Shown one piece after another: positions 1 through 6,922 of a stretch of DNA of 64,000 bases. Source of the DNA: an uncultured Flavobacteriaceae bacterium. Lineage in GTDB: Bacteria > Bacteroidota > Bacteroidia > Flavobacteriales > Flavobacteriaceae. Below the pieces are notes generated by a model. That model was not told the origin of the DNA and did no database searches. It saw only the letters and a program-made list of their open reading frames with translations. The position numbers and the translations under genes were made by a program. The stretch lies in NCBI GenBank assembly GCA_937136455.1, contig CAKZOO010000100.1, forward strand, positions 62,001-126,000, written 5' to 3'. The first letter of the stretch is position 1; each line of letters starts with the position of its first letter.

Positions 1-128
1 ACACCACAAATTTGTAGCATTGATTTTTGAGTAACAGTTCCGATGGTTGTGTCCTTTGCTTGAATAAACTTTTGTTTGTCTTGGCTGTAGTTTCCAACTT
101 GGCAAACAGTTCCGATCTTATTTAACAT
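1..128 (-). CDS. Partial CDS, unknown function (3' end outside window)
   Basis: An open frame on the minus strand starts with ATG at 128 and runs off the left edge without a stop (42 codons visible). The visible N-terminus begins MLNKIGTVCQVGNYSQ and contains two similar stretches, IGTVCQ and IGTVTQ, about 29 residues apart, suggesting a short internal repeat. An AAGG purine stretch lies about 9 nt upstream of the ATG. It is divergent from the gene at 346, with a CRP-like operator between them. I do not recognise the family. Confidence 0.45.
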   Translation of the reverse strand, partial: MLNKIGTVCQVGNYSQDKQKFIQAKDTTIGTVTQKSMLQICG

Positions 129-226
129 TATATAAAGCCTTGTTTCGTTTCGATATGGGTAATTTACTGCCCACTATCTGTATATGCAAGTGACAAAGTG
201 TAGAAAGTTACACATTAAACTATTTG

Positions 227-242
227 TGTGAGAATGATCACA
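227..242. promoter_or_regulatory. CRP-like operator, perfect half-sites
   Basis: The site reads TGTGA-N6-TCACA, which matches both conserved half-sites of the enterobacterial and Vibrio cAMP-CRP operator. It lies in the divergent region between the gene ending at the left edge and the gene at 346. Binding by host CRP is inferred. Confidence 0.5.
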
Positions 243-296
243 AAATAATATTTCACCTGTTCACTTTTATAATCTGTATAGTAATATTGAACACGT

Positions 297-309
297 TAGC
301 AAATTGCTA
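297..309. promoter_or_regulatory. Short palindrome, possible operator
   Basis: TAGCAA-A-TTGCTA is a perfect 6-bp inverted repeat with one central base, 37 bp upstream of the ATG at 346. A TATAAT sequence lies 20-30 bp further upstream. It could be an operator for a small repressor; no regulator can be assigned. Confidence 0.25.
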
Positions 310-345
310 GCGAATATCGAAAACATGAACAACAAATAAAGGTAA

Positions 346-558
346 ATGATTATGAAACAAGTTAAGAAACCATTAAAAGCTGGTACTGATTTCTACCGTG
401 ATGCTAATATGAATATTGTTAAGTTTACACGTAAACAAGCTATGACGATACTTAAACGTTTTAAGAAAGAAAAAGAGAGTAGATACACAAACGGATTTAA
501 ATACAAGCATTTAGAATTGATAGAGAAAGAAGCATATTTCTGTTACTCTCTGGCGTGA
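346..558 (+). CDS. Small basic protein, unknown function
   Basis: Encodes 70 residues, strongly basic in the middle (KFTRKQAMTILKRFKKEKE), consistent with nucleic acid binding, though no known fold is recognised. AAAGG precedes the ATG at 346; a second in-frame ATG at 352 is an alternative start. It is isolated on the plus strand at the edge of a leftward gene block and is flanked by three CRP-like sites (227, 561, 807), so its expression may respond to host carbon status. Confidence 0.6.
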   Translation: MIMKQVKKPLKAGTDFYRDANMNIVKFTRKQAMTILKRFKKEKESRYTNGFKYKHLELIEKEAYFCYSLA

Positions 559-560
559 AC

Positions 561-576
561 TGTGAGACGGATCACT
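561..576. promoter_or_regulatory. CRP-like operator (9 of 10 conserved bases)
   Basis: TGTGA-N6-TCACT, starting 2 bp after the stop of the gene at 346-558. It overlaps a possible stem formed by ATCACTTACTTT and the following AAGTGGTTCG, so it might instead be part of a terminator hairpin. Confidence 0.35.
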
Positions 577-1117
577 TACTTTCTAAGTGGTTCGTCTATA
601 CTATATTCAAAGGGTAACAAATGAGGAAAGACAAACACAATTAGGTTAACATGCGGCAAGGTGGGTGACGCGATATTATCAAAGCTTTTGCAGGAACCAT
701 ACGATCCTATTATTCCTAATTGACAAGGTTGTAAGTAGTTGTTAATGATTATCCTTTGTATTTGAGAATGATTCGTATTCAATAATGTAAACAATTATCT
801 GTAAAACGTGATTTAGATCACAGAAATAAATAAAATCCTCATGACAAATTTTGAAAAACAGATCTCAGAAATAAATTATTGAGCTAGTCGTAAGTTCTTG
901 AAAAATAAAAGGAAAATACGAAAATTAGAATTTGCACTTGGAAAACGAAAAGTTGATTTGGTGATTGAATTCTACCATTCTGACCTCAAAAACGAGTGAG
1001 TGATTTGGTACTAATTTTGCAAAAGTAATCTCAGTAATAATTTTAACAACTTGCACAAATTTATTTGGAATCTTGAATGCATATCTTAAAATAAATCCCG
1101 TCGTTAATTCTAATATA
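577..1117. other. Gene-poor AT-rich gap
   Basis: No convincing gene is visible in about 540 bp. A possible plus-strand promoter (TTGACA at 720-725, 17 bp, TAATGA) and a CRP-like site (807-822) lie here. An open frame at 841-999 is interrupted by TGA at 880-882. Downstream of that stop it has coding-like content (FALGKRKVDLVIEFYHSDL), but no ribosome binding site is visible; it may be a decayed gene. Confidence 0.4.
807..822. promoter_or_regulatory. CRP-like operator (9 of 10 conserved bases)
   Basis: CGTGA-N6-TCACA. Third CRP-like site within 600 bp. It lies about 80 bp downstream of a possible TTGACA promoter and 19 bp before the broken frame at 841. Confidence 0.4.
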
Positions 1118-1146
1118 AAATCCCGACCTCGTAAAGAGGTCAGGAG
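1118..1146 (-). terminator. Rho-independent terminator of leftward operon
   Basis: Read on the minus strand, CCTGACCTC and GAGGTCGGG form a 9-bp stem (one mismatch) around a 5-nt loop, followed by ATTTTAT. It lies just beyond the stop of the gene at 1162. Confidence 0.6.
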
Positions 1147-1161
1147 AATTAAGGTTCCAAT

Positions 1162-1359
1162 TTATGTAGAAGAATTCATGGCAGCTTGTTCCCACACACT
1201 ACCTTCTATAAGGTCTTCAGGGTTGATGTCCTCGCTCTTAAACCAACCTACCGGAAACAGGCATACCCAGACCTCTTGCCCTTCTCCGTAATCACGGACT
1301 TGGTAATCTTTCATACGCTCTTTGTTATACCACTCTGATACCACTTTAAAGTTTCTCAT
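1162..1359 (-). CDS. Small unknown protein
   Basis: 65 residues, rich in aromatic and acidic residues (YQVRDYGEGQEVWVCLFPVGWF). A strong GAGGAG ribosome binding site precedes ATG at 1359, and the start overlaps the end of the upstream gene by 14 bp, so the two are translationally linked. It is the last gene before a terminator. Family not recognised. Confidence 0.65.
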   Translation of the reverse strand: MRNFKVVSEWYNKERMKDYQVRDYGEGQEVWVCLFPVGWFKSEDINPEDLIEGSVWEQAAMNSST

Positions 1360-1726
1360 TTAATTTCTCCTCTATTAAATCCACACACTGTTTCCAATAT
1401 GGATCGTTTACAGGTTCTATGTGGTGCCATTGAAGGGCTGCAATACGTCTACCTTCTGCGAACACATCTTCCATGTACATGTAATGGTCTTCATTCCAAA
1501 TGTACCCCATGTAGTCTGGAGACTCTACATCCCAGTAATTATCACATAACATTACTGTGTTCTTGTCCGGCCTGTTAAAGTAATTACCCCGTAATCTTTC
1601 TTCCAAACTATCCATGTTTTGTAGATCATACTCCATTTCAGAATTGACATGATCCAACCATTCTTGTAGGTCAGTGGGATTTTTGTAATCTTCCCATGCA
1701 GAGTCGATTTCCATTTTCTTAGTCAT
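1346..1726 (-). CDS. Acidic unknown protein, 126 aa
   Basis: Start chosen at 1726 (MTKKMEIDSAW) because GGAAG precedes it; an upstream in-frame ATG at 1756 has no such site. The protein is acidic and rich in Trp, Tyr and Met. Cotranscribed with the gene at 1162; a sigma70-like promoter lies just upstream at 1773-1801. No family recognised. Confidence 0.65.
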   Translation of the reverse strand: MTKKMEIDSAWEDYKNPTDLQEWLDHVNSEMEYDLQNMDSLEERLRGNYFNRPDKNTVMLCDNYWDVESPDYMGYIWNEDHYMYMEDVFAEGRRIAALQWHHIEPVNDPYWKQCVDLIEEKLNEKL

Positions 1727-1772
1727 AACACTTCCCGTAAATAAATTATCTATCAATTCTTAAGTTGGGTAC

Positions 1773-1801
1773 AGTTTACTAACTATCTTCCACCCTGTCA
1801 A
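1773..1801 (-). promoter_or_regulatory. Sigma70-like promoter, minus strand
   Basis: On the minus strand: TTGACA (1801-1796), 17-bp spacer, TAAACT (1778-1773). The -35 overlaps the stop codon of the serine recombinase gene. It would drive the genes at 1726 and 1359. Confidence 0.5.
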
Positions 1802-2475
1802 CAATATTTCTTAATAATCGCACTCACCGTACCTTGCACTACCTTATTACCACGAGATGTTTTATATCCTTCAGCATTCAAACGAGCAGCCATTTCTGTC
1901 TGTGTCATACTACCATTACTGTCTGAATGCATCTGTTTAACACGGTTGATTAACTCTGGATTCTGCTGAGTACGTACCTTAGACTGCTTGTGTAATCCTG
2001 CCTCTTTGTTACGTTGGTATGTGGTTTGGTACTTCTCCGATGCTGCCCCAAGTTTCACACCTTTAGCTTTAGCTGCTTCTAGTCCACGTTTAACACGTTT
2101 ACGGATAGTTTGACGTTCCTCTTCCGCTAAAGCAGCATATAAATGTAATTGGAAGTTATTGGCGGAAGGTAGTGTACTAACTTTAAACTCTACACTACTC
2201 TCCATGTACATGCATATTTGGAATACACGTCTGCTTAATCTACAAAGCTTTGCAACAACCAATGTAGCTCCAAGTTCACGACACAACTCCATAGCCTTTT
2301 CAAGCTCAGGTTTATGATCAGCAGCACCAGATACGAACTCTTGAAACTCACCAACGATTTCGTGATTTGGTACATCTTTAAGATAATCTTGGATATCTAA
2401 CTCTTGCGAATCAAAACCGTGTTGATTACGTGTACGGTCTTCTTTAGATAGACGTTTGTAAGTTACCACTTTCAT
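1798..2475 (-). CDS. Serine recombinase (resolvase/invertase family)
   Basis: 225 residues. The N-terminal catalytic domain shows the family signature VTYKRLS, with Ser10 as the expected nucleophile, then VVAKLCRLSRR with arginines of the active-site region, and AALAEEERQTIRKRVKRGLEAAKAKG, the E-helix and arm typical of small resolvases. The C-terminus (MTQTEMAARLNAEGYKTSRG) is a helix-turn-helix of the resolvase DNA-binding type. Members cut and rejoin DNA through a Ser-DNA bond, resolving dimers or inverting segments. It has its own promoter (2515-2542) and no visible partner site nearby. In a phage with no integrase in view it could resolve circular dimers, invert a host-range segment, or serve lysogeny; the sequence does not decide. 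Confidence 0.85.
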   Translation of the reverse strand: MKVVTYKRLSKEDRTRNQHGFDSQELDIQDYLKDVPNHEIVGEFQEFVSGAADHKPELEKAMELCRELGATLVVAKLCRLSRRVFQICMYMESSVEFKVSTLPSANNFQLHLYAALAEEERQTIRKRVKRGLEAAKAKGVKLGAASEKYQTTYQRNKEAGLHKQSKVRTQQNPELINRVKQMHSDSNGSMTQTEMAARLNAEGYKTSRGNKVVQGTVSAIIKKYC

Positions 2476-2514
2476 AAATAAAATCCCCGCTAGGCTTTCT
2501 GTCTTGTTGAAGAC

Positions 2515-2542
2515 ATATTACCAGAACGGGGATTGGTGTCAA
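2515..2542 (-). promoter_or_regulatory. Sigma70-like promoter of the serine recombinase
   Basis: Minus strand: TTGACA (2542-2537), 16-bp spacer, TAATAT (2520-2515), about 40 bp before the ATG at 2475. The same -35/-10 pair and spacing occur at 9303-9330. Confidence 0.6.
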
Positions 2543-2571
2543 GTGGTTTGTTTCTCTTTCTTGAGGAGTGG

Positions 2572-3471
2572 TTAATCCTCTTTTAAACAAGAAAATACTT
2601 GTTCGCGTGTTAATTTCCTTGCTATAAATTCCATAACAAAATCTTCATCCATTTTAACAATGTCAGATAGAATTCTTGGATATAAAATGTAATTGTTAGG
2701 TTGTTGTGCTTTTAACAGGAAAACATTTTTACTTGAATACTTTACACAAGAAATTAAATCTTTATCTTCCGTGTTCGGAGAAGAGAAATACTTAACCCCT
2801 ATTTCTAAACTCACATCTTCCAGTATCAACTGTTTAAAGGTTGGAGTTATCTCGTAACAACTTGGGGTTCTAGAAGGTGAAGGCACTTTAATCAGTAACC
2901 CTCTTTTTGTTAATTTTTTAAGCAGCTCACTTAATTTTTCAGTATGTTGACACCTGCTAGTACATAACCCAAAGTAATCAGAAAAAGGTAATACATGAGA
3001 CCTTAAAGCTGCTAAAAGTTTATGAAAAGTTTTCTTAGATCTTTTAGTTTTAATTTTCATTTCTTTTGCCAATCTTAAAGGTACGCCTTTCATTTCTTTC
3101 CTAGGAGAGAAGTTGAACCCTATCATCACTGGGTTAATATCTGAATCTTTGTAAAAGTTGTACAAGGATAAAGCTCTTTTGTTTATAAACTCTTTAACCT
3201 CATAACCTTTAGAATTACGTATTCTCCCATCTTTAGTCATAAGTCTTACAGTGACCAGTAATTTACCTTTAGCTATCCCTTTTACGAATTTTGGGAGTAG
3301 TCGGTGTGCAATAAAATGTTCTCTTAGAGTTAATTTAACGAGATTATGGTCTTCATCGGAACCTCCCATACATCTGGGAACTATATGATGTACTTCATAG
3401 CCTCTTTCCTTTTTAATCCCTCTCTTCTTCCTACTCTTACACAGTTCGTTATAAATTCTTTCGTAATCCAT
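2572..3471 (-). CDS. HNH homing endonuclease-like protein
   Basis: 299 residues. The N-terminus carries an HNH core: EVHHIVPRCMGGSDEDHNLVKLTLREHFIAHRLL, with His-His, the Asn of the second motif and a final His, as in phage free-standing HNH nucleases. The rest is basic and contains a winged-helix-like stretch (LSELLKKLTKRGLLIKVPSP) that may recognise DNA. It sits directly downstream of the polymerase-like gene (22 bp) and before the recombinase. Such genes usually cut intron-less or nuclease-less relatives and spread by repair. Target unknown. Confidence 0.75.
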   Translation of the reverse strand: MDYERIYNELCKSRKKRGIKKERGYEVHHIVPRCMGGSDEDHNLVKLTLREHFIAHRLLPKFVKGIAKGKLLVTVRLMTKDGRIRNSKGYEVKEFINKRALSLYNFYKDSDINPVMIGFNFSPRKEMKGVPLRLAKEMKIKTKRSKKTFHKLLAALRSHVLPFSDYFGLCTSRCQHTEKLSELLKKLTKRGLLIKVPSPSRTPSCYEITPTFKQLILEDVSLEIGVKYFSSPNTEDKDLISCVKYSSKNVFLLKAQQPNNYILYPRILSDIVKMDEDFVMEFIARKLTREQVFSCLKED

Positions 3472-3493
3472 CTTTACTTCTCTATACTTATTC

Positions 3494-4804
3494 TTAAAAT
3501 TTTCTATCTATCTTACAATTATCAACGTTTCCTAAAACCTTCTTCCAACTGTCTTTCATAACCTGTTTCAAAGTCTCTAAATCACTTTCTCTGACTACAA
3601 GGCTATCATGGTATGGAAGTGCAGGAATATTTTTACGTTTTAAGGTTAGAAGAATTGTCAACATAATCTCACTGTCTGTATTTTGTAATACACCCCACAT
3701 ACCTCCCTTACGTTTGAAGTAGTTTTTAGCGTAATGGTTGTGTTTTATTAGTCGGGATATTATCTTGTTGCAATTATCTTTTCCGGTAACTCCATAGAAA
3801 GGATTCTCTCTAGCTTCCTTGTACTTACCTGCATCAAGGAGTTTTGTAATAGTCTCTATGTTGGTTTGCCACACATTCTTAAGACTTATCACAGGGTTAC
3901 CAGAATTTATCAACATCATACAACCCAACTTTAATATCTGTCTTTCCTTGACTTTTGAATACCCTTCAGACATACTTATAATGTCACTGATATCTACCTG
4001 ATAAGGTTTGAAATCATCAGGGAGTATGTACTTTTCATAAGTACTGAGAATAGCAAAATGCATGTGACAGAAATCTAATTCACAGACCTTTTCTTTATTG
4101 ATAATATAAGAAGGACGTTTAGAGGATTTTAAGGTTTGAAGTTCTCCAAAATAAAACCTTCCACCTGTTTTGAGATCGTTGTTATACACTCTTTGCAAGT
4201 GGATTGTCTTAGGATAAGTTCCAAAACAGAACTCATGTTTTCTGTACCACCTATTTAAAGATTCTACCTGCTTAGATACCTTATCTGTGCATAACTCTTC
4301 TATAGGGTTACCCTCACAATCTCTTACTTCTACAGGAGAATCTTGTATTGCTGTACCGAACTTTATTATGTGAGATTCATCAAATTGGTCTATTAATTTA
4401 CTAGTGAAAACGCAACAAGCAGACATAGAATCGTCTGCTGCTTTATCCTTATAACCCCTATAAAGGTCTATGTAACCATCTTTTTCTAGTAAATCTAATA
4501 ATAGTAAAGTACGTGTATAAGATGCTTTAGGTCTATTGGATATGGTTTTGTTGAACTGAGAATATGTGTTACTGTATCTGGAGTATGTAAATCCAGTGTC
4601 GTATTTCTTGAGGGAAGATATGGTACAAGCTATAAAGTTCTCTATCTCTAACCTGTACCTTTCTCCGTAAGTTAGTATAAACTTGTTGACCACTCCTTTA
4701 AATACTTTATGGGAGCTTATGGCTTTTAGGTATAATCTACTTCCACCAACTTGAGCTTTAATTGTATCTCTTTTGTCCTGAGATAATGATTTTAATTCTT
4801 GCAT
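3494..4804 (-). CDS. Polymerase-like protein (family A / T7 RNAP-like palm motifs), copy 1
   Basis: 436 residues. In order I see GGRFY (214-218), a motif A-like CELDFCHMHFAIL with Asp244, a motif B-like ERQILKLGCMMLIN with Arg288 and Lys292 spaced as in the O-helix, and a motif C-like LPYHDSLVV with His399-Asp400. The A-B-C order and the HDS triad match family A DNA polymerases and T7-type RNA polymerases, but no exonuclease or promoter-recognition domain is visible. The N-terminal 200 residues are helical and unrecognised. A second, divergent copy lies at 46702-47994. Nucleotide polymerisation is inferred from motifs only. Start at 4804 has GAGGAAG upstream and overlaps the preceding gene by 47 bp. 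Confidence 0.6.
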   Translation of the reverse strand: MQELKSLSQDKRDTIKAQVGGSRLYLKAISSHKVFKGVVNKFILTYGERYRLEIENFIACTISSLKKYDTGFTYSRYSNTYSQFNKTISNRPKASYTRTLLLLDLLEKDGYIDLYRGYKDKAADDSMSACCVFTSKLIDQFDESHIIKFGTAIQDSPVEVRDCEGNPIEELCTDKVSKQVESLNRWYRKHEFCFGTYPKTIHLQRVYNNDLKTGGRFYFGELQTLKSSKRPSYIINKEKVCELDFCHMHFAILSTYEKYILPDDFKPYQVDISDIISMSEGYSKVKERQILKLGCMMLINSGNPVISLKNVWQTNIETITKLLDAGKYKEARENPFYGVTGKDNCNKIISRLIKHNHYAKNYFKRKGGMWGVLQNTDSEIMLTILLTLKRKNIPALPYHDSLVVRESDLETLKQVMKDSWKKVLGNVDNCKIDRKF

Positions 4805-4946
4805 TTACTTCCTCTGTCAATTCTGTATGACACTCATCTCGTAAAAGTTTAAGTAGTGTATTGATATATTTTGTAGGTGTTACTTCACATTCTTTGCTCA
4901 GATTTTCCAAAGGACTTTCACACTCTTCATATATAAATAATCGCAT
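4758..4946 (-). CDS. Small acidic protein overlapping the polymerase-like gene
   Basis: 62 residues, acidic N-terminus (YEECESPLENLSKECE) and a helical, basic C-terminus. Its last 47 bp overlap the polymerase-like gene in another frame, implying coupled translation and perhaps a partner role. No strong ribosome binding site is visible before ATG 4946. Family unknown. Confidence 0.5.
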   Translation of the reverse strand: MRLFIYEECESPLENLSKECEVTPTKYINTLLKLLRDECHTELTEEVNARIKIIISGQKRYN

Positions 4947-5091
4947 TTTGGTTATTAAACCTCTTCTATTTTTAAGAAAGTTACTTAGTATTCAAATACT
5001 TACAATCAAAATTATTTGTATTACAATATACTATAGGGAATATACTGTGAGTATATATTAATTACAAGTAATTATAATCGAATCTTACCAG

Positions 5092-5463
5092 TTATAAACC
5101 CCTTACTTCACTGGGACTGATCAACATACCTTGGTAAGTTTCTATTGAACCAACTTCACCCAACATCAACATAGAGTATCTCACTGTATGGTAGTGTGTG
5201 AACATTTCTGGTCTTTCTTTTTCTAACTCTACTAATTCAAACAGTGACAGAGATCCTATAAACTTTCTATAAAATGAACACTCCAACAGATCCTTACTAT
5301 CCTTATCAAACAACTTAACTGCAGATTCAAGGAGATTCATATAATCCAAATCCCCTTTTTGTTTTGCTTGTCGTTTCATAACCATAACACTGTTACGTTG
5401 TACCTTTTTGTTCCTTAAAGCATCTACCACTTGATCGACATCTTTATACTTTCTTTTACTCAT
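5092..5463 (-). CDS. Unknown helical protein, 123 aa
   Basis: Starts at 5463 with GAGG upstream. Basic N-terminal third (MSKRKYKDVDQVVDALRNKKVQR), then mixed helices. It lies between two paralog-associated genes (polymerase-like 3494 and the 204-aa protein at 5519). No family recognised. The 145 bp downstream, before the gene at 4946, is AT-rich with ATATACTGTGAGTATAT-like dyads that may be a promoter. Confidence 0.65.
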   Translation of the reverse strand: MSKRKYKDVDQVVDALRNKKVQRNSVMVMKRQAKQKGDLDYMNLLESAVKLFDKDSKDLLECSFYRKFIGSLSLFELVELEKERPEMFTHYHTVRYSMLMLGEVGSIETYQGMLISPSEVRGL

Positions 5464-5518
5464 GTATTACCTCTTAATTACGCTTACATTACTATTGTAA
5501 CACTTCTGCACCTTAAGA

Positions 5519-6133
5519 TCAACCCTCTCCACTCTCCTCAATAGATTTAAGAATCCCTTCAGCCAACACCTTTGCTTGTTCCTTGTTGTACAGTTCGTCA
5601 ATACTAATTTGATCAAATGCGCTACAATCCACTATACTTACGCCCCACCCTTCAGGTAAAATTTCCATTAAGATTTCTTTCCAATCCATCGGTGTTTCAA
5701 CTTTACGGTAACAAATGTCGGATTCCATTGCAAGAGCTAGATTTACAATGGTGTTACAAACATAATAACTGCCTTCGTCACCTAGATAATACAACTCCCC
5801 ACGTTCAAACTCACCTTTCAAAAAGAAGAAATCCTCTGTCACTTTCTCATATGTTGCACGGGTTCGTGGAGAAGGGTTTGGTTTTAGATCTTCTAGTGTA
5901 AATTTCTTCATCTTTCCATACTTCTTATCTATATACTCTACATTTGTGGCATGATCAGTGTTGCCGCAAAGCTCTACTAGCCCTTTTGTAAAAATAAGGG
6001 GACTTGCTGTTGAGTAACATGCTTTGTTCACACTGAAACCAAACTCATAACACTTAGATAAGTACAGATCACGTAACTCTCCAAAATCATTCTTGATATA
6101 TGTATTGATCAAATCTTCTTTAGTTTTAATCAT
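5519..6133 (-). CDS. Unknown 204-aa protein, paralog of the protein at 47991
   Basis: Starts at 6133 with GGAGAG upstream. It shares a pattern with the 217-aa protein at 47991-48644: an N-terminal YIKND, a central FTLEDL...YEKV (versus LTLADF...YEKV), a GE-YY/FY segment, and CRKVE or YRKVE followed by a Trp. Each paralog lies close to one of the two polymerase-like genes, so they may act in the same process. No known domain is recognised. Confidence 0.65.
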   Translation of the reverse strand: MIKTKEDLINTYIKNDFGELRDLYLSKCYEFGFSVNKACYSTASPLIFTKGLVELCGNTDHATNVEYIDKKYGKMKKFTLEDLKPNPSPRTRATYEKVTEDFFFLKGEFERGELYYLGDEGSYYVCNTIVNLALAMESDICYRKVETPMDWKEILMEILPEGWGVSIVDCSAFDQISIDELYNKEQAKVLAEGILKSIEESGEG

Positions 6134-6147
6134 CGTTACTCTCCTTC

Positions 6148-6381
6148 TTATCCATTTAAAATTAAATACTTATGTTCCGATCCGTTACAAAGTTGCTCAT
6201 GCAACTTAGGGAATGGATCACTGTCCACATTGTACTTCTGCCCTACTGACACCTTCACACCATTGAAATCAAACTTAACGTATGCTGCATCCATTTTCAC
6301 ACATAAGTGTTTAGCTTCTTCACAGGCATGACTGAATGTAGTACCTGCAAGAAACTCTACATCAATACAATAATTCATCAT
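6148..6381 (-). CDS. Small unknown protein, 77 aa
   Basis: Two adjacent ATGs (6381, 6378) overlap the stop of the upstream gene, with GGGA upstream. The sequence shows a CIDVEFLAGTTFSHACEEAK start and no known motif. Part of the leftward operon from the promoter at 6846-6874. Confidence 0.6.
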   Translation of the reverse strand: MMNYCIDVEFLAGTTFSHACEEAKHLCVKMDAAYVKFDFNGVKVSVGQKYNVDSDPFPKLHEQLCNGSEHKYLILNG

Positions 6382-6620
6382 AACAATCCCTCATTAATTG
6401 CTTCCTCTAAATCTACTCTCACAGCCCCGTATGAACGTTCTGGTGTCAAGTACATACCATTCAACTCATTGGCTGCTTCCATCGCTCTCTGTGCGTCTGA
6501 GGCTGCTCCTGAGCCATAATAGGCATGTTCTGGTACATATTCCGCTACATGGTAAGGTGTACCGTCTTCGTGCAGTTTCTTAGTGTACATTACAACTACT
6601 GCTACTTGGTCTAGGTGCAT
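6378..6620 (-). CDS. Small unknown protein, 80 aa
   Basis: Start chosen at 6620 (MHLDQVAVVVMYTKKL) because AAAGGAGA precedes it. The open frame extends upstream to 6785 but that part overlaps the preceding gene and has no ribosome binding site. Contains an Ala-rich helix (GSGAASDAQRAMEAANEL). Overlaps the next gene by 4 bp. Unknown function. Confidence 0.65.
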   Translation of the reverse strand: MHLDQVAVVVMYTKKLHEDGTPYHVAEYVPEHAYYGSGAASDAQRAMEAANELNGMYLTPERSYGAVRVDLEEAINEGLL

Positions 6621-6621
6621 A

Positions 6622-6810
6622 CTATTTCTCCTTTCTAGGCAGGTGGTCGTGAGTGATTGCCAAAACCTGAAGTTGGTATTGGTTTCCACGTTTAATACCT
6701 TCCTCGATCTCAAGATACTTGTTGTAATCACAATATTCCCAATCCCCGTGGGGGATGGAAGAAAACTTTTCATCAAATATTGCACGGTAACGGTATACTT
6801 TCTTAACCAT
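6622..6810 (-). CDS. Small unknown protein, 62 aa
   Basis: First gene of the leftward operon driven from 6846-6874, with GAAGGAG before ATG 6810. Basic ends and an acidic aromatic middle (HGDWEYCDYNKYLEIEEG). One base separates its stop from the next gene. Family not recognised. Confidence 0.65.
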   Translation of the reverse strand: MVKKVYRYRAIFDEKFSSIPHGDWEYCDYNKYLEIEEGIKRGNQYQLQVLAITHDHLPRKEK

Positions 6811-6845
6811 AATATTTCTCCTTCATTTTCTGATTTGTTGAAGCC

Positions 6846-6874
6846 ACTTTACCAAGGGTATTATCCCCTGTCAA
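6846..6874 (-). promoter_or_regulatory. Sigma70-like early promoter with upstream element
   Basis: Minus strand: TTGACA (6874-6869), 17-bp spacer, TAAAGT (6851-6846). Immediately upstream is the 48-bp element shared with the promoter at 9303-9330. Confidence 0.65.
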
Positions 6875-6922
6875 CACATATTTGAAAACTAAATTCTGAA
6901 AATAATTTTCACATCGATCCTA
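6875..6922 (-). repeat. 48-bp promoter-upstream element, copy 1
   Basis: 42 of 48 bases match 9331-9378, and both copies abut the -35 hexamer with no gap. The distal 24 bp, starting TAGGATCGATGTGAAAATTA on the minus strand, are identical. Copy 1 ends in the stop codon of the GHKL gene. It could be an UP element, or a site for an early regulator. Confidence 0.7.

Noticed and set aside
841..999. A selenocysteine or read-through gene with internal TGA
   Set aside because: No ribosome binding site, no selenocysteine-type hairpin that I can see, and no family match; more likely decayed or non-coding.
3494..4804. A standard phage single-subunit RNA polymerase
   Set aside because: It has the motif order but is half the length of T7 RNA polymerase and lacks the promoter-recognition and N-terminal domains, so I call it polymerase-like only.
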